From Bradyrhizobium sp. CCH5-F6 (lineage in GTDB: Bacteria; Pseudomonadota; Alphaproteobacteria; Rhizobiales; Xanthobacteraceae): 40,629 nt of DNA. Shown here piece after piece: positions 35,292-40,629 of this stretch; position 1 is the stretch's first letter; every line of letters starts with the position of its first letter. A program made the position numbers and the translations under genes. The stretch is taken from NCBI RefSeq assembly GCF_001556045.1, contig NZ_LSIC01000067.1, positions 1 through 40,629 of the forward strand, given 5' to 3'. The notes under the pieces were generated by a model. That model did not search any database. It was given only the letters and a program-made list of their open reading frames with translations, and had not been told where the DNA came from.

Positions 35292-36521
35292 ATGAAAAAT
35301 TCCGATGGGCTGTACCTGTCCGCCCGGGAAGCCGCCGCCGAGCTCGCGATCTCCCCGGCCACCCTCTACGCCTATGTCAGCCGTGGCCTGATCCGCTCCG
35401 AGCCGACGCCGGATTCGCGCAAGAACCGCTACCGCGCGGAGGATGTCCGGGCGCTGAAGGAGCGCCGCGTACCGTCGCCGGAGCCGCGCGGTCTGCGCAG
35501 CTTCGACGCCGATCTGCCGGTGATGGACACGGAGATCTCGACCATCACCGAGGAGGGCGCGATCTATCGCGGCGTCAATTGCGTCGACCTTTCCGAGAGC
35601 GACACGCTGGAGCACACGGCGACGCTGCTCTGGGACGTCTCCGGCGTCGATCCGTTCGATCCGGACAATCAGCCGGAGATATCCGAGGAGATGCGCACGA
35701 TCGCAGCGGCCGCGCGCCGGGCGGCGCCGATCGATCGCGCCATCGCCGTGCTCGCGCTGGCCGCGAGCGCCGATCCCCGCGCCTTCACCCGTGCGCCCGA
35801 TGGCCGCGCGCTGGTCGGGGCGCGCATCGTCCGTCTGCTGGTCGCGACCATGCTCAACGCCGAGCCGTCGGCCGAGCCGCTGCATCGGCAGGTCGCGAAC
35901 GCCTGGGCGCCCGACAACAAGCATGCGCCCGACCTCATCCGACGCGCGCTGGTTCTGCTCGCCGACCACGAGCTCAACGCCTCGACCTTCACCGCGCGCT
36001 GCGCGGCCTCGACCGGGCTCAATCTCTACGATTCGGTCATTGCCGGATTAGCCGCGCTGAAGGGGCCGAAGCATGGCGGGGCCGGCGTGCTGGCCTCGCA
36101 GCTGGTCAAGACGCTGATCGATCGCGACGTCGAGCCGATGGTGCGCGAGCGCGTCGCGCTCGGCGAGCGTTTCGCCGGCTTCGGCCATGGCGTCTACAAG
36201 CGCGGCGATCCCCGCGCGCAGTCGCTGCTCAATGCGCTCTCCCGCGCTGGCGCACCGCGCAAATTCACCCGCGAGGTGCCGGAGCGCATCGCGGAAGCCA
36301 CCGGCGAGTTCGTCAACATCGACTACGCGCTCGCCGTGCTCGTGCACGCCCTGCGCCTGCCGCCCGGCAGCGAGCTCGCCTTGTTCGCCATGGCCCGCAG
36401 CGTCGGCTGGATCGCCCACGCCAGCGAGCAATTGCAGTTCGGCAAGCTGATCAGGCCGCGGGCGCGGTATGTCGGGCCGGCGCCAGGGCGGAGGACAGGG
36501 GTTGCGGAAGCGAGGTCCTAG
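35292..36521 (+). CDS. Citrate synthase fused to an N-terminal MerR-like helix-turn-helix
   Basis: 409 residues. Residues 8-58 read as a MerR/excisionase-like winged helix: 'LSAREAAAELAISPATLYAYVSRGLIRSEPTPDSRKNRYRAEDVRALKERR'. The remainder is a citrate synthase domain with H261 ('GPKHGGAG'), H299 ('GFGHGVYKRGDPRAQSLL', where the usual Arg after His is Gly) and D344 ('VNIDYALAVLVHAL'), so the catalytic triad is kept. A DNA-binding domain on a metabolic enzyme suggests a metabolite-sensing autoregulator, or regulation of its divergent neighbour. Its upstream region has palindromes that could be its own operator. Function remains inferred. Confidence 0.88.
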   Translation: MKNSDGLYLSAREAAAELAISPATLYAYVSRGLIRSEPTPDSRKNRYRAEDVRALKERRVPSPEPRGLRSFDADLPVMDTEISTITEEGAIYRGVNCVDLSESDTLEHTATLLWDVSGVDPFDPDNQPEISEEMRTIAAAARRAAPIDRAIAVLALAASADPRAFTRAPDGRALVGARIVRLLVATMLNAEPSAEPLHRQVANAWAPDNKHAPDLIRRALVLLADHELNASTFTARCAASTGLNLYDSVIAGLAALKGPKHGGAGVLASQLVKTLIDRDVEPMVRERVALGERFAGFGHGVYKRGDPRAQSLLNALSRAGAPRKFTREVPERIAEATGEFVNIDYALAVLVHALRLPPGSELALFAMARSVGWIAHASEQLQFGKLIRPRARYVGPAPGRRTGVAEARS

Positions 36522-36552
36522 GGCGTTCGCTCACATGCAGGACTTCCAGCGG

Positions 36553-36579
36553 CGAAGCCGACGCGACTTCGCGGCTTCG
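36553..36579 (+). terminator. Hairpin after the HTH-citrate synthase gene
   Basis: CGAAGCCG (36553-36560) and CGGCTTCG (36572-36579) are complementary with an 11-base loop. It starts 31 bases after the stop and precedes the LysR operator region. Only weak evidence for termination. Confidence 0.4.
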
Positions 36580-36586
36580 TCTTGCT

Positions 36587-36603
36587 AGATTGCGTCGCAA
36601 TCT
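36587..36603 (+). promoter_or_regulatory. Palindromic LysR-type box upstream of the LysR gene
   Basis: AGATTGCG-T-CGCAATCT is a perfect 17-base palindrome that contains a T-N11-A arrangement, the LysR-family binding pattern. It ends 25 bases before the regulator's ATG at 36628 and is a candidate autoregulatory site. Confidence 0.55.
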
Positions 36604-36627
36604 CTGAAATCCGGGCGCAGGGGCAGA

Positions 36628-37533
36628 ATGGACAATCGTGCAGGCGAGATGTTGGTGTTCGTACGCGTGGTGGAGGCGGGCAGCTTCTCCGAAGCTGCGC
36701 GGCTCATGCTCATGACGCCGTCCACAGTCTCGAAACTGATCGCCCGGCTGGAGGCCCGGCTCGGCGTACGCCTGATCGAAAGGTCGACGCGCCGGCTTGC
36801 GCTCACGGGCGAGGGACAGTTCTATTTTGAGCGCAGCCAGGCGCTGCTCGCTTCGCTGGATGAGACCGAGCAGCAGATCGCGCAGGGCGGCGCGGAAGCC
36901 GAAGGGATTGTCCGAGTTAACGCCTCGGTGACGTTCGGCACGGCGGCGCTCGAGCCGATCCTGCCCGCTTTCTTTCAGGCTTACCCACGCATCGTCGTCG
37001 ATCTGTCGCTGTCGGACGAGGTGGTCGATCTCTATCTCGACCGCACCGATGTCGCGATCCGCGTCGGCAAGCTGGCGGATTCCAACCTGATGGCGCGCAG
37101 GATCGGCGAGACCCGGCGGCGCATCGTCGCCTCCCCCGCCTATCTCGCCCGTCACGGAACGCCGCAAACGCCGGAGGACCTCGTCCGTCACAACTGCCTG
37201 GGTTTCAACTTCCGACGCGCGATGCCGGTGTGGCCGATGCGCGAAGGCGGACGCATCGTCGAACGCATGCTCAGCGGGTCACTGCTCGCCAACAACGCTG
37301 AGACGCTTCGCCGCATGGCGATCGCCGGGGTCGGCATCGTCCGGGCGGCAGACTATCATCTGCGCGGGCCGATCGCGCGTGGCGAACTGGTCGAGCTCCT
37401 TGCTGACAGCGATATAGGTGTGACCGACGAGATCCACGCCTTATTCCGCGGCGCGCAGCTCCTGCCGGCGCGGGTGCGGGCCTTTCTCGATTTCACGGTG
37501 CCGCGCATGCAGCGCTTCCTTGCCGAAGGATAG
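36628..37533 (+). CDS. LysR family transcriptional regulator
   Basis: 301 residues. N-terminal LysR HTH ('MLVFVRVVEAGSFSEAARLMLMTPSTVSKLIARLEARLGVRLIERSTRRLALTGEG', residues 8-63), linker helix, then the two-lobed effector domain ('EGIVRVNASVTFGTAALEPILPAFFQAYPRIVVDLSLSDEVVDLYLDRTDVAIRVGKLADSNLMARRIG'). This is the subgroup with a 'VDLYLDRTDVAIRVG' motif that controls oxidoreductase genes. It is convergent with the exported ABM gene, so it may control the putative operon at 37580-40037; this is inference from position. Confidence 0.92.
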   Translation: MDNRAGEMLVFVRVVEAGSFSEAARLMLMTPSTVSKLIARLEARLGVRLIERSTRRLALTGEGQFYFERSQALLASLDETEQQIAQGGAEAEGIVRVNASVTFGTAALEPILPAFFQAYPRIVVDLSLSDEVVDLYLDRTDVAIRVGKLADSNLMARRIGETRRRIVASPAYLARHGTPQTPEDLVRHNCLGFNFRRAMPVWPMREGGRIVERMLSGSLLANNAETLRRMAIAGVGIVRAADYHLRGPIARGELVELLADSDIGVTDEIHALFRGAQLLPARVRAFLDFTVPRMQRFLAEG

Positions 37534-37579
37534 GCAGAAGACGGCCGAGGCGTGGAGTTTGCCCCGGCCGCGCAACGTC

Positions 37580-38005
37580 TCAGTGCCGGTCGCCTGCCAG
37601 GATTTCCATGCGCATGACCTGGACGCCGCCCTCGGCAAGCGCCGGAAGCTTGGTGAACCAGTCCTTGACATAGGGCGTGGCGTTGTGGGCCTCGAAATCG
37701 TCCTTGGTGGCGAAGACCTCGTAGAAAACGAAGTGGCCTGGACGCTCGCGGTCCTCCTGCAGGAAATAGACGAGGTTCTTGGGATCGCTGCGCACCTGTG
37801 CGATCAGCGGCAGCGTCACCGCACGCAGCTCGGCCTCCTTGCCGGCCTTGGCACGTACTTCGGCGACGATCGAATATGCGCCGGCCGGGATTTGGGCGTA
37901 GCGGATACCGCTGGCTTCCTCAGCCGAGGCCGGAGCGGAGGTGACAATTGCGCCGGCTCCGAGCAGGACGGCGAGCACGCATGATTGTACGAATCGGAGC
38001 TTCAT
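37580..38005 (-). CDS. Exported ABM-domain (antibiotic biosynthesis monooxygenase-like) protein
   Basis: 141 residues. Signal peptide 'MKLRFVQSCVLAVLLGAGAIVTSAPASA' ends with an AxA site, then an ABM ferredoxin-like fold: 'YSIVAEVRAKAGKEAELRAVTLPLIAQVRSDPKNLVYFLQEDRERPGHFVFYEVFATKDDFEAHNATPYVKDWFTKL'. ABM proteins include quinol monooxygenase YgiN. Export is unusual for this family. I chose the ATG at 38005 because the signal peptide then begins with 'MKLR'; upstream in-frame ATGs add up to ten residues. It is the last gene of a likely operon with the VOC and AKR genes. Confidence 0.87.
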   Translation of the reverse strand: MKLRFVQSCVLAVLLGAGAIVTSAPASAEEASGIRYAQIPAGAYSIVAEVRAKAGKEAELRAVTLPLIAQVRSDPKNLVYFLQEDRERPGHFVFYEVFATKDDFEAHNATPYVKDWFTKLPALAEGGVQVMRMEILAGDRH

Positions 38006-38056
38006 TTTCCAATCTTCCATTCTCAAGAGGGACATGCGGTCGTTTGACTGTCCACA

Positions 38057-38917
38057 TCACTGTCCGGTCAGCGTCCGTTGCCGAGCGGCGTGAGCGTTGG
38101 CGAAGCGCTGCTTCACCGGTCCGAGTGCCTTCACGAATTCGAGCTGCTCGCCCTCCGGGCCCTTGCAGTAGATCAACTCCCAGCCATCCGATGGCGCGAC
38201 CGTCACCTTGTTGGTGTTGGTGTTTTCGGGGGCACTCTTGCGCTCCGCCTCGGTCCGGACACGGATGATGCGGTTGGCCCGCACTTGCGTCATGCCGCGC
38301 CGCGCGGATTCCGCTTCGAGGTCGGTGATGAACTTGTTGAAGTCGACATCGTCGCGCACGTGGAAGCAGATGTGCATCATGCGCGGGTAGGCCGGGCTCA
38401 TGTTCTGCACCGGCGGCGCGAAGCTGTTGGCGCTGCCCATCGGCTCCTGCGCGTTGCGATACTGCAGCAGCTCGATGACGACGTTATCGAACTGGACGAA
38501 ACGTACGTCGAGCCGCTGATCGCCGTCGCGGAGGTTCGGCACGCCGATCGTCTGCGGATCGACATGCAGTTCGCCTGCGCGGATTTCCTGGTCGGCGAGC
38601 AGCGTATTCTGTACGGGATCACCCTGGAAGTCGCCGTGGCGAAACACCTCCGTACCGCCCAGCACCTCGGTGTAGAATTCGAAGGCGCGCTCCATGTTCT
38701 GCACCGTCAAGCCGAAGTGCTGAACGCCCTGCAGACGGACCGCGAGCGGACCGGCGTTGCGCTCGGCTGCCGACATTCCGTCGATTCCGCGGTTCGGGGG
38801 CGTGGCAGCTAGCGCCGGGTTCGCTGTCGCGGTTCCCGCGATCATCGCAGCGCCGGCGGTCAGCAGCATGTCGCGGCGGCTGGGATCCGCTGCACTGTCG
38901 GTTTCAAGGTCACGCAT
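38057..38917 (-). CDS. Tat-exported VOC (glyoxalase/dioxygenase-fold) protein
   Basis: 286 residues. A twin-arginine signal 'SRRDMLLTAGAAMIAGTATANPALAATPP' precedes a vicinal-oxygen-chelate fold: 'RLQGVQHFGLTVQNMERAFEFYTEVLGGTEVFRHGDFQGD' and 'PRMMHICFHVRDDVDFNKFITDLEAESARRGMTQVRANRI', then 'WELIYCKGPEGEQLEFV'. The His in 'VQHFGLTV', the His in 'HICFHV' and the Glu in 'EQLEFV' could be metal ligands. The ATG at 38917 has AGGAGA about seven bases upstream; the longer frame to 39136 overlaps the AKR gene. Tat export fits a protein folded with its metal in the cytoplasm. Substrate unknown. Confidence 0.87.
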   Translation of the reverse strand: MRDLETDSAADPSRRDMLLTAGAAMIAGTATANPALAATPPNRGIDGMSAAERNAGPLAVRLQGVQHFGLTVQNMERAFEFYTEVLGGTEVFRHGDFQGDPVQNTLLADQEIRAGELHVDPQTIGVPNLRDGDQRLDVRFVQFDNVVIELLQYRNAQEPMGSANSFAPPVQNMSPAYPRMMHICFHVRDDVDFNKFITDLEAESARRGMTQVRANRIIRVRTEAERKSAPENTNTNKVTVAPSDGWELIYCKGPEGEQLEFVKALGPVKQRFANAHAARQRTLTGQ

Positions 38918-39026
38918 GGTTTTTCTCCTCTTGGTTGGGTCGATGTGCGCCGATTGAGGACGCAAGGGGCCGGCCGGGCGAAGCGGGGCTTCGACCGGTG
39001 AGCGTTGCTGGTGTTGAGCCCGGGGG

Positions 39027-40037
39027 TTAGACCGCGATAGGAAGGGGGGCGGCAGGGTTGACCAGACCCGCCGCACGTAATTCGCGCCAGAAGTCGGCGG
39101 GTATCGTCTCCTCCAGTGCTGCGCGGTCTTCTGCAATCCGGCTTGGCTGGCTAGCCCCGGGAATCACGGCCGCCACAGCGGGGTTGGCCAGCGCGAACTG
39201 GAGGCCGGCCGCCTTCATGCTGATCTGATGACGTTCGGCGATCGCCTTGATCGCTGCGACCCTGGCGATGATCGCCGCTGTTGCGGGGGCATATTCGAAG
39301 TTCGGGCCGCCAACGAGCGCGCCCGAGCTGTAGGGGCCACCGACGATAATCCCGAGCTTGCGCTCGGCCACCATCGGTATGACGCGCTGGAGCGCCCGGT
39401 CGTGGTCGAGCAGCGTATAGCGGCCGGCGAGCAGGAAGGCGTCGGGGCGCGGCTCGTCGAGTTCGAGCAGGAGTTCGATCGGTTCGACCCGGTTCACGCC
39501 CAGGCCCCAGGCCTTGATCACACCTTCGTCCCGCATCCTTTGCAGGGCCCGGAAGGCGCCTTTTCGGGCGCTTTCAAACATGCTCAGCCATTCGTCGCCG
39601 TAGAAATCCTGCGCGACGTCGTGGACGAAGGCGATGTCGATGTAATCGGTCCTGAGCCGCTTCAGGCTGTCCTCGATCGAACGATAGGTCGCGTCCTCGC
39701 TATAGTCGTTGACGACCTTGTTCGGGCGGCCATGCGCGAACACGCCGCCCTTCTCGCCATAGTCGCGCGGGCTACCCTCGATTTCGTCGAGGACGATGCG
39801 GCCGACCTTGGTGCTGATGACGTAGTTGTCGCGCGGCTTGCCGGCGAGCGCCTGCCCCATGCGTATCTCCGCGAGGCCGGCGCCGTAGAAAGGAGCATTG
39901 TCAAAATAGCGGATGCCAGCGTTCCAGGCGGCGTCGACTGTCGCCAGCGCTTCAGCCTCGGGTATGTCGCGGAACATGTTGCCAAGCGGCGCTGCACCGA
40001 AGCCAAGCTTGCTGGGCAAGATGCTGTTCAAAGCCAT
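39027..40037 (-). CDS. Aldo/keto reductase (D-threo-aldose 1-dehydrogenase-like)
   Basis: 336 residues. A TIM-barrel NAD(P)H oxidoreductase with the AKR tetrad D46, Y51 ('YFDNAPFYGAGLAE'), K77 ('VISTKVGR') and H139 ('DIAFVHD'). The layout 'LNSILPSKLGFGAAPLGNMFRDI' and 'EGSPRDYGEKGGVF' fits the L-fucose/D-threo-aldose dehydrogenase branch. The ATG at 40037 has AAAGG eight bases upstream. It probably heads an operon with the exported VOC gene (109-base gap) and the ABM gene (51-base gap). Confidence 0.9.
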   Translation of the reverse strand: MALNSILPSKLGFGAAPLGNMFRDIPEAEALATVDAAWNAGIRYFDNAPFYGAGLAEIRMGQALAGKPRDNYVISTKVGRIVLDEIEGSPRDYGEKGGVFAHGRPNKVVNDYSEDATYRSIEDSLKRLRTDYIDIAFVHDVAQDFYGDEWLSMFESARKGAFRALQRMRDEGVIKAWGLGVNRVEPIELLLELDEPRPDAFLLAGRYTLLDHDRALQRVIPMVAERKLGIIVGGPYSSGALVGGPNFEYAPATAAIIARVAAIKAIAERHQISMKAAGLQFALANPAVAAVIPGASQPSRIAEDRAALEETIPADFWRELRAAGLVNPAAPLPIAV

Positions 40038-40217
40038 CGTGCGGACCTTTCCGTCGGACCTGTTCCCCGGACCCATCGTCCGGTGTCGATGGCTGAAATA
40101 CATTCGGTACGGCACGCGCAGTAGCCGGACTGCGATCCCAACACCTTGGATTTGAATTCACAGGTTGAGTTGTCGGACGCCGAGCCCGCCGGGTCGATCA
40201 GGGTTCGAGCTCGTGTC

Positions 40218-40441
40218 CTAAGTCCGCGTCTTTGCAGCAGCAACACCGCCGCCATTTCGGCGGCGCATGATCCAGATCGCCAGCCCCAGAATGATCGCGC
40301 CGCCTATGACGGCAAGGATCCAGATGTGCTTGCCGACATGTTCGTGCAGGGCCGACACGGCCAGCACGCCCGGCGGCACGTGCGCGGGCGCCCAGGCCAG
40401 GATGGCCGGGATGTTCACCGCGTAGAATTTGGCCGGCGCCT
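40218..40441 (-). pseudogene. DedA-like membrane protein, C-terminal remnant
   Basis: A frame from a TAG near 40441 to the TAG at 40218-40220 reads 'APAKFYAVNIPAILAWAPAH' and 'VPPGVLAVSALHEHVGKHIW', then one strong membrane helix 'ILAVIGGAIILGLAIWIM' and 'RRRNGGGVAAAKTRT'. 'KFYAVNIPAILAWAPAHVPPG' resembles the last cytoplasmic loop and helix of DedA (SNARE-associated) proteins. The N-terminal two thirds are missing, and the sequence before it does not continue the family. A GTG at 40418 could start a 66-residue product. The assignment is from memory of the family, so moderate. Confidence 0.5.
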
Positions 40442-40575
40442 ACGCCGCGGACTCCATCCATCGCGGCGGTGGGAGATCCGGATTGAGGGGCTTCGCAAGA
40501 CTCTTTCGAGGGCCCGGGCGTGTCCCCAAGAACGTCAGCTTCCCAACGCAAAAGCGGAAGCTCCCGCCTTGAAAG

Positions 40576-40629
40576 TGATCTTCCCCCGATAAAGTGGACG
40601 GGTTAAGCGGCTTTTAGCTCCATCTCGAT
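40576..40629 (-). mobile_element. End of an IS3-like insertion sequence (cut by window)
   Basis: TGATCTTCCCCCGATAAAGT followed by GGACGGGTTAAG looks like a terminal inverted repeat of an IS3-family element, which starts with TG and has the CCCCC...AAAGTGGAC pattern. On the minus strand the frame '...IEMELKAA' ends at a TAA (40603-40605) just inside the repeat, where the OrfB transposase would finish. Most of the element is outside the window. This would explain the truncated DedA remnant next to it. Confidence 0.45.

Noticed and set aside
35219..35362. Upstream extension of the minus-strand citrate-synthase-like gene
   Set aside because: It would run through the divergent promoter and into the neighbouring gene. 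A strong RBS (AAGGAGA) favours the ATG at 35218.
40198..40217. Possible tRNA T-arm (GGTTCGA) near the right end
   Set aside because: The flanking bases do not form the five-pair T stem, and no acceptor stem or anticodon arm could be built around it.

Overview
The window looks like chromosome of a high-GC alphaproteobacterium of the Bradyrhizobium/Rhodopseudomonas group (Nitrobacteraceae). The reasons are strongly GC-biased third codon positions, alphaproteobacterial gene orders (comF-glutaredoxin-nitrilase-DUF1178; xerD / aroK-aroB-CorC-BolA), an HWE-type histidine kinase, and several palindromic intergenic repeats that I associate from memory with Bradyrhizobium. No genus can be proven from the sequence alone. 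No rRNA, tRNA, CRISPR or prophage was seen.

Layout. 1-7 kb is housekeeping: a truncated bacterial PH-domain gene, ubiG, an EamA-type transporter, an exported TPR protein, a minus-strand block comF > glutaredoxin > nitrilase-like hydrolase > DUF1178 with two ATGA stop/start overlaps, an NDUFAF5-like methyltransferase homologue and a Nudix hydrolase. 7-14 kb carries an orphan TadG-like von Willebrand protein, argJ, an exported parvulin isomerase and secA, the last two divergent. 14-16.2 kb has a GAF-PAS-HWE kinase and a single-domain response regulator that overlap tail to tail.

16.2-24.6 kb is the main accessory system. It holds a MarR regulator, a divergent AmiC-like binding protein without an export signal, an amidase whose catalytic residues fall at the positions of the Rhodococcus enzyme, and a complete urea/amide-type (Urt/Fmd/Liv) ABC transporter: permease, Tat-exported binding protein, second permease and two ATPases. 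A good sigma-54 -24/-12 match precedes the amidase, and a MarR-type palindrome lies over the putative promoter of the binding-protein gene. I read the locus as nitrogen-responsive uptake and hydrolysis of an amide, with a separate cytoplasmic sensor.

24.6-34 kb returns to core genes: a YafK-type L,D-transpeptidase lipoprotein, accA, xerD, a 48-residue membrane peptide, aroK-aroB, a CorC/HlyC-type protein, BolA, a J-domain protein with a Cys/His N-terminus and a small secreted basic protein. The gaps hold four large inverted-repeat elements. 34-40 kb is accessory: two divergent citrate-synthase-like genes, one fused to an N-terminal MerR-like helix-turn-helix, with a palindrome exactly in the spacer of a putative leaderless promoter; then a LysR regulator convergent with a putative aldo-keto reductase > Tat-exported VOC protein > Sec-exported ABM-domain operon. 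The right edge holds a DedA-like C-terminal remnant and what looks like the end of an IS3-family element.

The two most unusual items are the helix-turn-helix/citrate synthase fusion with its spacer palindrome, and the amidase/transporter locus with both sigma-54 and MarR signals.
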